In this document: in pieces, positions 42,883 through 52,373 of the stretch
Numbering within the stretch: the stretch's first letter is position 1
Layout: the number at the start of each line of letters is the position of its first letter
The notes under the pieces: generated by a model
Database searches by the model: none
What the model was told of the DNA's origin: nothing
The model's input: the letters and a program-made list of their open reading frames with translations, nothing else
Source of the DNA: Hyphomicrobiales bacterium
Lineage (GTDB): Bacteria; Pseudomonadota; Alphaproteobacteria; Rhizobiales; Rhizobiaceae
Length of the DNA: 64,000 bases
Assembly: GCA_900470195.1 (NCBI GenBank)
Contig: UEIJ01000007.1
Coordinates: 156,794 to 220,793, forward strand
Direction of reading: 5' to 3'
Position numbers and translations under genes: made by a program

Positions 42883-44364
42883 TCAATGAGCTACGGCGAC
42901 TTTGACCTCATTGCCATTGGCGTCGTAGAGTTTGCCGTTCAGGAAATAATCGCCATCATGCAGTTCTGCGATGTTGTGATGGCGGATGATGCGCTCCGTA
43001 CCTTCCGCAAAGACCGACATCTGGTTGCTGTTGCCAAGCTTGATCTCGTTGAACATCAGGTTGAGCGCAATGGCCATCAACGCTGCCGAGCTGATACCGG
43101 AATGAAAGATGGTTTCGAACCAGGTCGGAAAATGGTGATAGAACTGCGGCGCGGCAATCGGGATCATGCCGAAGCCGATGGAGGTTGCCACGATGATGAG
43201 ATTGATATTGTTCTCGTAATCCACCTTCGCAAGCGTGCGGATGCCGCTTGCAGCCACCGTGCCGAACAGCACGATACCTGCTCCGCCCAGAACCGCCGGT
43301 GGAACACAAGCAATCACCCGGCCCATCACCGGCAGGAGGCCGAGCGTTATGAGGATCAGCCCGCCGGTTGCCACCACGTAACGGCTTTTCACGCCCGTCA
43401 CCGCAACGAGGCCGACATTCTGCGCGAAAGCGCTCTGCGTGAAGGAGCCCACAACCGGCGACAGTATGCTTGAAAGCATGTCCGCGCGCAGGCCATTGGC
43501 GAGGCGGCGCGAATCCACTTTCGTACCGATGATTTCACCGACAGCCAGAATATCGGCGGAAGTTTCAACGAGCGTGACCATGATCACGATGAACATCGAG
43601 AGCGTTGCCGCAAGGCTGAACACCGGCATGCCGAAATGGAAGATTTCAGGCAGCGCCACCATCGAACCTTCGCCTACCCGGGAAAAGTCCGTCATGCCCA
43701 GCGCCCAGGCGATGAACGTTCCGATCACCATGGCGAGCAGGATCGAAAGCCGCGAAATCGTGGCATTGCCCATCTTGCTGAGGATGAGGACGATGACCAA
43801 TGTAAGGCCTGCAAGGCCGATATTGGCCATGCTGCCGAATTCAGGGCTGTTGCTGTCTCCGCCCATGGCCCACCGCGCCGCAACGGGCATCAGCGTCAGG
43901 CCGATCGTGGTGATGACGATGCCGGTGACGAGCGGCGGGAAGAAACGTGTGATGCGCGAGAATATCGGCGTGATGATAAGGCCGATCACGGCAGCTGCGA
44001 TGACGGCTCCCAGCACGACCTGAAGGCCTGCCTCACCCGTCTGGCTCGACGTGACAATGGCCACCATGGTTGCGACGCCCGAAAAGGAGACACCCTGAAC
44101 CAGGGGCAGCTGGCAGCCGAAAAAAGGTATCCCGATGGTTTGCAGGACGGTTGCAACGCCACCTGCGAACAGGGATGCGGTAATCAGCAGGCCGATTTCG
44201 GTCGGGCTTAGGCCTGCCGCCTGGCCGATGATCAGCGGAACCGCGACGATGCCGCCATACATGGTCAGCACATGCTGGAAGCCATAAGCCAGATTGGCGG
44301 TAACAGACAATTTTTCATCTTCGGGACGCGAAAGCGCATCCGCCCCGGACTGGTGCGTATTCAA
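42883..44364 (-). CDS. NCS2-family xanthine/uracil permease
   Basis: 493 residues, about 14 transmembrane helices of the nucleobase-ascorbate transporter family. Family features: QHVLTMYGGIVAVPLIIG near the start, the QLPLVQGVSF helix, the ETSADILAVGEI segment and QSAFAQNVGLVAVTGVKSR. The pattern fits purine (xanthine/urate) carriers better than uracil ones. The start is TTG 44364 (MNTHQSGADAL): GGGAGGGAG lies seven bases upstream on the minus strand. Earlier open frame overlaps the mocR-like gene's end and is not protein-like. Confidence 0.88.
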   Translation of the reverse strand: MNTHQSGADALSRPEDEKLSVTANLAYGFQHVLTMYGGIVAVPLIIGQAAGLSPTEIGLLITASLFAGGVATVLQTIGIPFFGCQLPLVQGVSFSGVATMVAIVTSSQTGEAGLQVVLGAVIAAAVIGLIITPIFSRITRFFPPLVTGIVITTIGLTLMPVAARWAMGGDSNSPEFGSMANIGLAGLTLVIVLILSKMGNATISRLSILLAMVIGTFIAWALGMTDFSRVGEGSMVALPEIFHFGMPVFSLAATLSMFIVIMVTLVETSADILAVGEIIGTKVDSRRLANGLRADMLSSILSPVVGSFTQSAFAQNVGLVAVTGVKSRYVVATGGLILITLGLLPVMGRVIACVPPAVLGGAGIVLFGTVAASGIRTLAKVDYENNINLIIVATSIGFGMIPIAAPQFYHHFPTWFETIFHSGISSAALMAIALNLMFNEIKLGNSNQMSVFAEGTERIIRHHNIAELHDGDYFLNGKLYDANGNEVKVAVAH

Positions 44365-44590
44365 TGATACTCCCTCCCAGCAGGCGCGAACGCATCGACT
44401 GCCTGCTCTCTCCGTTCTCCCTGCGCTGGATCGTCGTGTCATCCTGTCATTCGACGCCGGACCGACAATGCAATGCGCGATGTCTCCTCCAAAGACATGT
44501 CGCAGGAGTATAACCGGAGCTGTCCGGATGACTGTGTCTCTTTTGCTTGAAATTGTTTTCGATGAGGAAGCACTAATGCTGGAGGCGATT

Positions 44591-46084
44591 TCAGCCGTGG
44601 GTTTTGCTGCCAAGCTCTCGTATTGCCTCGCGCAGCACCGCAAAAACATACGGTTCCAGCGATTGCGCGACGTTGAAGCGCAGGAAGCCGCTCGCGGTGC
44701 GAGAGGGGCTGAAGACGTCGCCTGGCGCCAGCAACACACCCTTTTCCAGAGCATGCCGGGCAATCCGGCCAGAGTCCAGACCATCCGGCAATTTTGCCCA
44801 AAGGAACATGCCGCCCTGCGGTTCGGTCCAAAGCGTGAGGCCCTCGGCTTTCAGGCGGCTGGCAGTCAGCGTCATGGCGTGGGCCAGCTTGGCGCGCAGG
44901 CTGTCTACATGGCGGCGATAGGTGCCGTCGGTCAGAAGTGCATGCACGATCTGCGGCGACAATGCGTTGCCGCCGAAGGTGGTTGCGAGCTTGAGGTCGG
45001 TGAGCCCTTCGATCCAGTCGCGGCGTCCAGCGATATAGCCGACACGGGCAGCGGCAGAGAGCGTCTTGGAGAAGCTGCCGATATGCAGGACGCGATCGAA
45101 TCCGTCGAGCTCGGCCAGCAGCGGCGCAGGCGAAGGATGGAAGTCGCCGAAGATATTATCCTCTACCAGCGTGATGCCATGCGCTTCAGCCAGCTTCAGA
45201 AGCCGATGCGCGGTGGCCGGTGTCATCGAGCCTCCGGTCGGATTATGCAACCCGGCATTGGATATATAGAGTTTCGGTGCGTGTTCGCCGGCGGCTTGGG
45301 CAAAGGCTTCGAGGTCGGGGCCGGTATGGGTATAAGCTACGCCGACGAGCTTTACGCGGTGGGTCAGGAGCACGGCCTGAAAGTTGAAATAACAAGGATC
45401 GTCGACCAGAACCGTATCGCCCGGCTGCAGAAGGTAGCGGCAGATGAGATCGATGGCGTGTGTGCCGGAATCTGCCAGCAGTATCTCTCCGCTCGAAACG
45501 TCAATGCCCTGTTCGCCAAGCCGGTGGGCCAGATGCCGGCGCAGGGGACGGAAGCCGAGCGGTTCGCCATAGGTGGCGAGGTTGCTTGTCTCGTCGCGGG
45601 CGACCACACGCATCGCGCGGCGGATCGCGTCCTGCGGAAGCCACGCATCGGGCAGCCAGCCGCATCCCGGTTTGAGCGTGGTGTCGTCCGCCTCAAGCGA
45701 TTGCCGCATGACCCAGAAAGGATCAATCTGGCGCTCCTTGTGCGGTGCAGTGGCGGCGAGCGAAAACGGCTGGCGCGCTCGCTCCGATACATAGAAACCC
45801 GCGCCGCGCCGTGACTGGATGATGCCTTCTGCCACCAGTCGGTCATAAGCTTCGACGACGGTGGATTTAGACACGTTCATCGCCTCGGCTAGACGCCGGA
45901 TGGAGGGCAGCCGAGCGCCCGGTGCGAGGCTCATTGCGGTAATGCGTCCGCGAATAATGCACATCACCTTTTCGACGAGCGGCATCCTGTCGACTGTGGC
46001 GCTTTGTTCTCCACGTTCGATGTCCCCGCCTGCATAGGCGGCTTCAACAGCTTCGAGGCTGCGCAGCAGGCCCGTCGAAATCAT
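44591..46084 (-). CDS. MocR-type regulator (GntR wHTH fused to aminotransferase fold)
   Basis: 497 residues. An N-terminal GntR winged helix (about 35-100, RLAEAMNVSKSTVVEAYDRLVAEG) is joined to an aspartate-aminotransferase-fold domain with PLP lysine K340 (IGSFSKTLS) and NPTGG (281-285). MocR proteins sense PLP or amino-metabolites and usually control a divergent gene, here an EamA transporter. A CTGTACT/AGTACAG inverted repeat begins one base before the start codon. ATG 46084. Confidence 0.9.
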   Translation of the reverse strand: MISTGLLRSLEAVEAAYAGGDIERGEQSATVDRMPLVEKVMCIIRGRITAMSLAPGARLPSIRRLAEAMNVSKSTVVEAYDRLVAEGIIQSRRGAGFYVSERARQPFSLAATAPHKERQIDPFWVMRQSLEADDTTLKPGCGWLPDAWLPQDAIRRAMRVVARDETSNLATYGEPLGFRPLRRHLAHRLGEQGIDVSSGEILLADSGTHAIDLICRYLLQPGDTVLVDDPCYFNFQAVLLTHRVKLVGVAYTHTGPDLEAFAQAAGEHAPKLYISNAGLHNPTGGSMTPATAHRLLKLAEAHGITLVEDNIFGDFHPSPAPLLAELDGFDRVLHIGSFSKTLSAAARVGYIAGRRDWIEGLTDLKLATTFGGNALSPQIVHALLTDGTYRRHVDSLRAKLAHAMTLTASRLKAEGLTLWTEPQGGMFLWAKLPDGLDSGRIARHALEKGVLLAPGDVFSPSRTASGFLRFNVAQSLEPYVFAVLREAIRELGSKTHG

Positions 46085-46110
46085 CTGTACTACCCTTCGT
46101 ACCAGTACAG
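46085..46110. promoter_or_regulatory. candidate MocR operator between mocR and eamA
   Basis: Arms CTGTACT (46085-46091) and AGTACAG (46104-46110), with a further GTAC at about 46099-46102, so GTAC-type half-sites repeat three times. It touches the mocR start codon, so binding would repress mocR and, 100 bases away, affect the EamA gene. Confidence 0.5.
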
Positions 46111-46211
46111 TTTATCAGAATTGTCCGGAAACTGTCCCTGATTATTCGAACGATTTCACGGCATTGTTTCGTAAATCCTTATACGATTTTAGAGAAAGCC
46201 GAAAAGACACA

Positions 46212-47069
46212 ATGAGCAAGACCGCTGGATGGATTAACGGGTTTTTGGGCGTATTGATTTTTTCCGGCTCGCTGCCGGCAACACGGCTGGCGGTGATCGA
46301 TATCGATCCGACATTCCTGACAATGGCGCGCGCCACGATTGCCGGAGTGCTGGGGCTGGTGCTGCTGCTGGCGTTTCGCGAACCCTTTCCTCGCCGCAAC
46401 GACGCCATTTCGTTGATTGTGGTAGCGCTTGGCGTGGTCGTCGGTTTTCCGCTTCTGACCGGGCTGGCGCTCCAGCATATGACCTCTGCTCATGCGATTG
46501 TATTTATCGGGCTGCTTCCGCTCGCCACGGCAATTTTTGCTGTCCTCCGCGGCGGCGAGCGGCCGCGACCAATGTTCTGGCTTTTTTCAGTGGTTGGAAG
46601 TCTCATCGTCGCTTCCTACGCCTATGGACAGGGAAGCCAGTCCACGCTTCTGGGCGATATGCTGATGCTTGCGGCAATTATCGTTTGCGGCTTGGGCTAC
46701 GCGGAAGGAGCCCAACTATCTCGCAGGCTCGGCGGCTGGCAGGTGATCTGCTGGGCGCTGGCGTTTTCGCTGCCGGTCATGCTGCCGCTAAGCGTGATGA
46801 CGCGGCCTGAGACATGGGCAGGCATCGGCACACCGGCCTGGATAAGCCTTGGCTACGTCTCTCTGTTTTCCATGCTGATTGGCTTCTTCTTCTGGTATCG
46901 CGGCCTGGCGCAAGGCGGTGCCGCCACTGTCGGCCAGTTGCAGCTTCTCCAGCCGTTCTTTGGGCTCATGCTCGCCGCCGGTATTGCGGGAGAACCTGTC
47001 AGTGTGGGCATGGTCGCGACCGCAGCGGTGGTTGTCGTCTGCGTGGCGGGTGCCAAGCGCTTCGCTTAA
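46212..47069 (+). CDS. EamA-family (DMT) transporter
   Basis: 285 residues, ten transmembrane helices made of two EamA repeats (about 5-135 and 150-283). The DMT superfamily exports amino acids and other metabolites; the substrate is unknown. ATG 46212; an in-frame codon at 46164 is less likely. Divergent from the MocR-type gene, probably its target. The last four bases overlap the converging methyltransferase gene. Confidence 0.88.
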   Translation: MSKTAGWINGFLGVLIFSGSLPATRLAVIDIDPTFLTMARATIAGVLGLVLLLAFREPFPRRNDAISLIVVALGVVVGFPLLTGLALQHMTSAHAIVFIGLLPLATAIFAVLRGGERPRPMFWLFSVVGSLIVASYAYGQGSQSTLLGDMLMLAAIIVCGLGYAEGAQLSRRLGGWQVICWALAFSLPVMLPLSVMTRPETWAGIGTPAWISLGYVSLFSMLIGFFFWYRGLAQGGAATVGQLQLLQPFFGLMLAAGIAGEPVSVGMVATAAVVVVCVAGAKRFA

Positions 47070-47722
47070 ATAAATGCCCAGACGGTTGTGCGCTTCACTT
47101 CTGCATCTTCAAGCGCACGCGTCACCGGAACGGTATAGACGGCGAGTTGCTGCAATCGTTCCTTCGGCAGATAAGCGCGACCCGGATCACCGACGATGAT
47201 GCGGGTACCGCGTTGAGCCAGCTCTGAGAACCAAGGAATAAGCCGCCCGGCGAGTGGCTTTTCGTAAAAGACATCGCCCGCCAAAACCACGTCCCAGCCA
47301 CCATCCTGCCCGATGAGGTCATCCAGAGTTGGGGAAACAGACACGCTGTTGGCTGATGTGTTGATCTCGATGGCGGGAAGCGCGAAAGGATCGATGTCCG
47401 AAGCCAGCACGCTTGATGCACCTGCCTGCATGGCGGCAATCGCGACAAGGCCCGAACCCGATGCGAAATCGAGCACGGACTTGTTCTTCACCATTTCGGG
47501 ATGGTCCAGAATATAGCGCGCCACACCCTGACCGCCCGCCCAGGCGAAAGCCCAGAAGGGCGGCGGAAGGCCGATCGTGGCAAGCTCTTCCTCTGTCTTA
47601 TGCCAGAGGTCATGCGCTTCATCGGCCAGATGCAAAAGAATTTCCGGCACATGCGGCGGCGCTTGCAGGCTCGTATTGGCCAGAATGAAATCGCGCGCGC
47701 TTTTTTGGGCCGGCTCGAGCAT
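47066..47722 (-). CDS. protein-lysine methyltransferase-like (METTL20/ETFB-KMT type)
   Basis: 218 residues of a class I SAM methyltransferase. SAM loop LDFASGSGLVAIAA (about 83-96), acidic DIDPFALPAIEIN and the post-II motif AGDVFYEKPLA. The Agrobacterium homologue of human METTL20 is reported to methylate electron-transfer flavoprotein beta and ribosomal L7/L12; this protein resembles that family. An older label would be nicotinamide N-methyltransferase-like. Coupled to the EVE gene by a one-base TGATG overlap. Confidence 0.78.
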   Translation of the reverse strand: MLEPAQKSARDFILANTSLQAPPHVPEILLHLADEAHDLWHKTEEELATIGLPPPFWAFAWAGGQGVARYILDHPEMVKNKSVLDFASGSGLVAIAAMQAGASSVLASDIDPFALPAIEINTSANSVSVSPTLDDLIGQDGGWDVVLAGDVFYEKPLAGRLIPWFSELAQRGTRIIVGDPGRAYLPKERLQQLAVYTVPVTRALEDAEVKRTTVWAFI

Positions 47723-48150
47723 CAGATTTCGTTAGCATCGAGCCCGCCCATGCGGCAGACCTCGATCCATTCGTCTTCCGTCACCGGCTGCACCGAAAGC
47801 CGCATCGAGGTGACGAGCGCCATCTTTTCGAGCTTCGGGTTGGCTTTCACGTCCTTCAGCGTTACCGGCTTCGGCATGTCGCGCACAGCCTTGATATCCA
47901 CGCATTCCCAACGAGGATCGTCCGTCGTGCTGTCGGGGTGTGCCAGAGCACAGACTTCGACAATGCCGACCACTTCCAGCCCTTCATTGGAATGGTAGAA
48001 GAAGCCTTTGTCGCCCAGTTTCATGGCGCGCATGTTGTTGCGCGCCTGATAATTGCGCACACCGTCCCATTGCTCGCCTTTTTCGCCACGGGCTTTCTGC
48101 ATTTCCCATGACCATTTGAACGGTTCGGATTTGAACAGCCAGTAAGCCAT
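47722..48150 (-). CDS. EVE-domain protein
   Basis: 142 residues forming one EVE (PUA-like) domain: MAYWLFKSEP start, WDGVRNYQARNN (29-40), GDKGFFYHSNEG and VQPVTEDEWIEVCRMGG. EVE domains bind modified bases in RNA or DNA; in vertebrates the relative is thymocyte nuclear protein 1. Twelve bases after the YciI gene; its stop overlaps the methyltransferase start. Confidence 0.9.
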   Translation of the reverse strand: MAYWLFKSEPFKWSWEMQKARGEKGEQWDGVRNYQARNNMRAMKLGDKGFFYHSNEGLEVVGIVEVCALAHPDSTTDDPRWECVDIKAVRDMPKPVTLKDVKANPKLEKMALVTSMRLSVQPVTEDEWIEVCRMGGLDANEI

Positions 48151-48162
48151 CAGTCACAAACC

Positions 48163-48453
48163 TCAAGCGTTGGCGGGATTGTTGATCGCCCAATTCCACG
48201 GACGCACGGTCACATTCTGGAACAGACCTGCCAGTGCATAGGGATCGTTGGCGGCGATCTTTTCTGCTGCCGCCTTGTCAGCGGCTTCGACAACCACCAG
48301 ACTGCCGTTTGGCTTGCCATCTTCGCCGAGGAAGGGGCCTGCGAACTTCAGCCCGTCACCGAGACCCTTGAGATAGTCGAGATGCGCAGGGCGCGTATCG
48401 AGGCGCACTTGCAGATGGTCCGGCTTGTCGTTGCACAGAAGGGCAAAAAGCAT
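48163..48453 (-). CDS. YciI-family protein
   Basis: 96 residues of the ferredoxin-like YciI/YCII fold, with the conserved RPAHLDYLKGL histidine region and NDPYALAGLFQNVTVRPWNW end. Biochemical role unknown. Sits between gpsA (11 bases upstream) and the EVE gene, so it is part of the tsaD-gpsA-yciI-EVE-methyltransferase run. Confidence 0.9.
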   Translation of the reverse strand: MLFALLCNDKPDHLQVRLDTRPAHLDYLKGLGDGLKFAGPFLGEDGKPNGSLVVVEAADKAAAEKIAANDPYALAGLFQNVTVRPWNWAINNPANA

Positions 48454-48464
48454 CGTCTAGTCCT

Positions 48465-49469
48465 CTAATCTTCGGTCTTGAGTGGTCGGTTGAGCAGAGC
48501 CGTCACGGCTTCGTCAATGGTGATCGTACCGTCAAGCAGCGCACCCGTCGCATCGATGATGGGCGCGGAAATAGCGTGCTTGCGGCATAATTCGGCAGCA
48601 ATCGGCGCAGTGGCCACGCCTTCGGCGAGCGGACGATTGGTGAGGTCTTCTCCGCGTCCCAACGCCAACCCATAGGAATAATTTCGCGACTGGGAAGACG
48701 AGCAGGTCAGCATCAGGTCGCCGAGGCCGGAAAGCCCCATGATGGTTTCAGGTCTTGCCCCCATGGCCTGACCGATCCGGCGCAGCTCGGCAAACCCACG
48801 CGTGACGAGTGCGGCCTGTGCGCTGGCGCCAAAGCCGCGCCCGACGGCAGCGCCGGCGGCAATGGCCAGAACATTTTTCAAGGCACCGCCGATTTCGACG
48901 CCCTTTAGATCTGTTGTCGAATAGCACCGGAAAGCGGGGCCTGACAAAAGTGCTGCGAGCTGATCGGCGATTGCCGCATCCTCGCAGGCAACGGTTACGG
49001 CGGTTGGAAGTCCGCGCGCGACATCCGTTGCAAAACTTGGACCGGAAAGCGCGGCAATCCGATGGTCCGGCAGGACTTCGGCTACGACTTCCGACATCAG
49101 CCGTCCCGTACTGCGCTCGATACCTTTCGCGCAGAGCACCACAGGCGCACTTTGCGGAATGAGGCTGCTCAATTGCGCCAGCCCGGCGCGCATGGCTTGT
49201 GCCGGAATGACCGCCAGAACGGCATCTGCGCCCTCGACGACAGCGGCGACGTCCGTGCTTGCGTTGAGAGCGGATGGAAGCTCGATCTCGCCCAGATAAC
49301 GCGGATTGCGGTGTGTTTGATTGATGGCCTCAACCGTTTCGTCGTCGCGGGCATAAAGCCAAGTGTCGTGGCCGCTGCTGCACGTCATCGTTGCCAGAGC
49401 TGTGCCCCAGGCGCCGCCACCCAGAATGGCGATCTTGCTAGTTTTTCCGCTCATGCCCCGACCGCTCAT
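48465..49469 (-). CDS. gpsA: glycerol-3-phosphate dehydrogenase (NAD(P)+)
   Basis: Makes sn-glycerol 3-phosphate for phospholipids. NAD motif [12 protein letters not shown] (about 14-25), KGIE near 114, and the catalytic region [16 protein letters not shown] with its lysine near 196, plus the GLGDLMLTC segment. 334 residues from ATG 49469, which overlaps the tsaD stop (ATGA). An internal ATG at 49454 would give the more usual [14 protein letters not shown] start. Confidence 0.94.
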   Translation of the reverse strand: MSGRGMSGKTSKIAILGGGAWGTALATMTCSSGHDTWLYARDDETVEAINQTHRNPRYLGEIELPSALNASTDVAAVVEGADAVLAVIPAQAMRAGLAQLSSLIPQSAPVVLCAKGIERSTGRLMSEVVAEVLPDHRIAALSGPSFATDVARGLPTAVTVACEDAAIADQLAALLSGPAFRCYSTTDLKGVEIGGALKNVLAIAAGAAVGRGFGASAQAALVTRGFAELRRIGQAMGARPETIMGLSGLGDLMLTCSSSQSRNYSYGLALGRGEDLTNRPLAEGVATAPIAAELCRKHAISAPIIDATGALLDGTITIDEAVTALLNRPLKTED

Positions 49470-50545
49470 GCCTTCGCTCCACGTCGTCCGGTTCCAATCA
49501 CCGGCGCTGACTTCTCGTCAAGCGGCCAGCGCGAGCGCGGCGCCAGACTGAGCGAATCTGGAGCCTCGGTTGCTGCCCGTTCCGCACCAGCCCAGGCGAT
49601 CATCGCGGCATTGTCGGTGCACAGATCAAGCGGTGGGGCAATGAAGCTGAAACCATGCCGGGTACAAAGATTTTCGAGCGCAGCACGCAACGTCTTGTTA
49701 GCCGCAACCCCACCTGCAACAACAAGCGCCGGCGTTTCACAATCGGGAAACTCATTTCTGAAACGTTCGAGCGAACGGCCCACCCGGTCGGACAGCGTAT
49801 CGGCGACTGCGGCCTGAAACGAGGCGCAGATGTCGGCAACGTCCTGATCCGACAGCGGCACCAATTCGGTGGCCGTCTGGCGCACCGCCGTCTTGAGACC
49901 GGAAAAGGAAAAATCAAGCCGTGCTTCGCCTTTCAGTGGGCGCGGCAGCGCGAATCGCTTCGGATCGCCCTCAAGCGCCATGCGTTCCACGGCGGGGCCA
50001 CCGGGATAAGGAAGACCCAGTAGCTTTGCCGTCTTGTCGAAGGCTTCGCCCAGCGCATCGTCAATCGTGGTGCCAAGGCGTTCATAGTCGCCGATGCCGC
50101 GCACCAGCACCATCTGCGTATGGCCGCCGGAAACGAGCAGCAACAGATAGGGGAATGGCAAGCCGTCAGTCAGCCGCGCCGTCAAGGCATGGCCCTCCAG
50201 ATGATTGACGGCGTAAAATGGCTTTTGTGCCGCCATAGCCAATGCCTTGGCGGTCATCAGCCCGACGATCAGCCCGCCGATCAGCCCCGGTCCCGCCGTG
50301 GCCGCAATCGCATCGACATCGGCAAGCTTCATGTTGGCATCGTCCAGCGCGCGGGCAACCAGCCGGTCCAGCGCTTCGACATGGGCGCGTGCGGCAATCT
50401 CCGGCACCACGCCGCCATAGGGTTCATGCTCGGCGATCTGGCTCAGAACCACATTGGACAGAATCCGTCCTTCGCCCTGATCGTCCCGTTCGACGATTGC
50501 GGCGGCTGTTTCGTCGCAACTTGTTTCTATTCCAAGAATGCGCAT
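49466..50545 (-). CDS. tsaD: tRNA N6-threonylcarbamoyladenosine transferase subunit TsaD
   Basis: Kae1/TsaD ATPase that attaches threonylcarbamoyl to A37. The product is the substrate of MtaB, encoded at the other end of this window. Signature [18 protein letters not shown] (1-18), metal-binding H115 and H119 (HLEGH), LLVSGGHTQ and VAGGVAANK. 359 residues. Divergent from hemC. Confidence 0.95.
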   Translation of the reverse strand: MRILGIETSCDETAAAIVERDDQGEGRILSNVVLSQIAEHEPYGGVVPEIAARAHVEALDRLVARALDDANMKLADVDAIAATAGPGLIGGLIVGLMTAKALAMAAQKPFYAVNHLEGHALTARLTDGLPFPYLLLLVSGGHTQMVLVRGIGDYERLGTTIDDALGEAFDKTAKLLGLPYPGGPAVERMALEGDPKRFALPRPLKGEARLDFSFSGLKTAVRQTATELVPLSDQDVADICASFQAAVADTLSDRVGRSLERFRNEFPDCETPALVVAGGVAANKTLRAALENLCTRHGFSFIAPPLDLCTDNAAMIAWAGAERAATEAPDSLSLAPRSRWPLDEKSAPVIGTGRRGAKA

Positions 50546-50608
50546 TTGCGGTTAGACCCTGCCTGTCTCATAATTCATTGAAAAATCCGGTACCATGGAC
50601 GGCGCAAT

Positions 50609-51553
50609 ATGCAAACAGCATCCTTGAAGAATGGCACGTTGAAGATAGGCACGCGGGGCAGCAAGCTTGCTCTCGCCCAGGCTTACGAGACACGTCGCCG
50701 CCTGATGGAGGCGCATGGTCTGCCGGAAGAGGCCATCGAAATCATTCCCATGTCGACGGCTGGCGACCGCATTCAGGATCGCGCGCTTTCCGAAATCGGC
50801 GGCAAGGGGCTCTTTACCGAAGAAATCGAGCAGGCGCTGACGGACGGTCGAATCGATCTTGCCGTCCATTCGACCAAGGATATGCCGACGGTTCTGCCCG
50901 ATGGTCTTCATCTTTCCGTTTTTCTTGAGCGTGAAGATCCGCGCGATGCCTTCATCGGCCGCACGGCTTCCCGTCTTCTCGACTTGCCGCAGGGCGCGAC
51001 GGTCGGATCGTCCTCATTGCGTCGTCAGGCGTTGATCCGCCGCCTTCGCCCTGACATTCAGGTGGTGATTTTCCGCGGAAATGTCGATACCCGTTTGCGC
51101 AAGCTGGAAGCCGGGGAAGTCGACGGGACGTTTCTCGCCTGCGCCGGATTGCGACGTCTGGGCCTTGGCGATGTCATTACCGATCTGGCCGATCCGGAAA
51201 GCTTTCCGCCCGCGCCGGGACAAGGTGCCATCGGCATCGAAACCCGTATCGGGGATACACGCATCGATGCGCTGCTGGCGCCGCTCGCGCATCGTGAGAC
51301 AGGCATAGCCCTTGCCTGCGAACGGGCATTTCTGGCTGCCCTTGACGGTTCCTGCCGTACGCCGATTGCCGGGCTTGCCACAGTCAGCGGCGATATGGTT
51401 TCATTCCACGGCATGATCTTGAAGCCGGACGGGTCGGAGGCGCATGAGATAAGAGCGGAAGGTGCGGTATCGAATGCCGCCGTACTGGGCAGCGAAGCCG
51501 CAGAGCAGCTGCGCGCCAAGGCCGGTCCGCGGTTCTTCGAAGGTTGGGGGTAG
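50609..51553 (+). CDS. hemC: porphobilinogen deaminase (hydroxymethylbilane synthase)
   Basis: Joins four porphobilinogens to hydroxymethylbilane. Cofactor cysteine C249 in [22 protein letters not shown] (15-25), catalytic Asp in STKDMPT, and [12 protein letters not shown] for substrate acids. 314 residues. First gene of hemC-hemD-Mic60-hemY; hemD starts right after its stop. Confidence 0.95.
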   Translation: MQTASLKNGTLKIGTRGSKLALAQAYETRRRLMEAHGLPEEAIEIIPMSTAGDRIQDRALSEIGGKGLFTEEIEQALTDGRIDLAVHSTKDMPTVLPDGLHLSVFLEREDPRDAFIGRTASRLLDLPQGATVGSSSLRRQALIRRLRPDIQVVIFRGNVDTRLRKLEAGEVDGTFLACAGLRRLGLGDVITDLADPESFPPAPGQGAIGIETRIGDTRIDALLAPLAHRETGIALACERAFLAALDGSCRTPIAGLATVSGDMVSFHGMILKPDGSEAHEIRAEGAVSNAAVLGSEAAEQLRAKAGPRFFEGWG

Positions 51554-51555
51554 AC

Positions 51556-52290
51556 TTGGCGGGGCGGGAACAACCCATTTCGCTCGGTCGCGTTCTGGTG
51601 ACGCGGCCACAGCCGGCGGGCTCCACGACCGCCGCAAAACTGACGTCGAGGGGCTATGAGCCCGTTCTGCTTCCGCTGAGCCGAACTGTTGCGCTTCCCT
51701 TCGCTTTCCCCGATGGTCCGTTCGCGGCTTTAACAGTGACGAGCGCCAATGCCTTTCGCCATATAGACATGGAACGGCTGAAGCCGTTTCTTGATCTGCC
51801 GCTCTTTGCTGTAGGACAGGGAACAGCGCAGGCGGCACGGAAGGCCGGATTCGGGCAAGTGATCGACGGCGGCGGCGATGCGGTTCGCCTGGCGGCGACC
51901 ATGCAGCGTGATCTTCCCGAAGGATCCCGCGTTCTTTATCTCGCCGGGCGGGTGCGCCAGCCGGTTTTTGAAGATGAGATGCGGGCCGCTAAACTCGATA
52001 TGCATGTCGTTGATGTCTATGATAGCGAGACGATTGCCCATACGAGCGCGGCGCTTCAAAATGCACTGGGTGATACGCCTTTTGCCGCAGTCATGCTTTA
52101 TTCCGGCGTTGCGGCGACGAGCTTTGTGGAAGCAATGCGCGAAATCGAACCGCCTTTTGATGAGAAAACGCGTTTTCTGTGCATTTCCGCCCGTGTAGCA
52201 GACCGGTTGCCGCCGCTCTGGCGGGCAAATGCGCTTGTTGCAGACCATCCAGATGAAGAAGGACTTTTCCGGCTGTTTGCCAAACTTTGA
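51556..52290 (+). CDS. hemD: uroporphyrinogen-III synthase
   Basis: Cyclises hydroxymethylbilane. HemD is poorly conserved; seen here are ILVTRP-like GRVLVTRPQPAGSTTAAKL, LTVTSANAFRH and VVDVYDSE, plus its place directly behind hemC. 244 residues from TTG 51556, which has GGGGG five bases upstream (51546-51550); TTG 51544 overlapping the hemC end would add four residues. No ATG fits. Confidence 0.85.
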   Translation: MAGREQPISLGRVLVTRPQPAGSTTAAKLTSRGYEPVLLPLSRTVALPFAFPDGPFAALTVTSANAFRHIDMERLKPFLDLPLFAVGQGTAQAARKAGFGQVIDGGGDAVRLAATMQRDLPEGSRVLYLAGRVRQPVFEDEMRAAKLDMHVVDVYDSETIAHTSAALQNALGDTPFAAVMLYSGVAATSFVEAMREIEPPFDEKTRFLCISARVADRLPPLWRANALVADHPDEEGLFRLFAKL

Positions 52291-52373
52291 CTCATTTTGG
52301 CGCAACCTTCCTTCATCTGGCGATTTTATCTGCTAGAGTCTGAGGCAACCAATCGGTACTTTCGAGAGGATCC

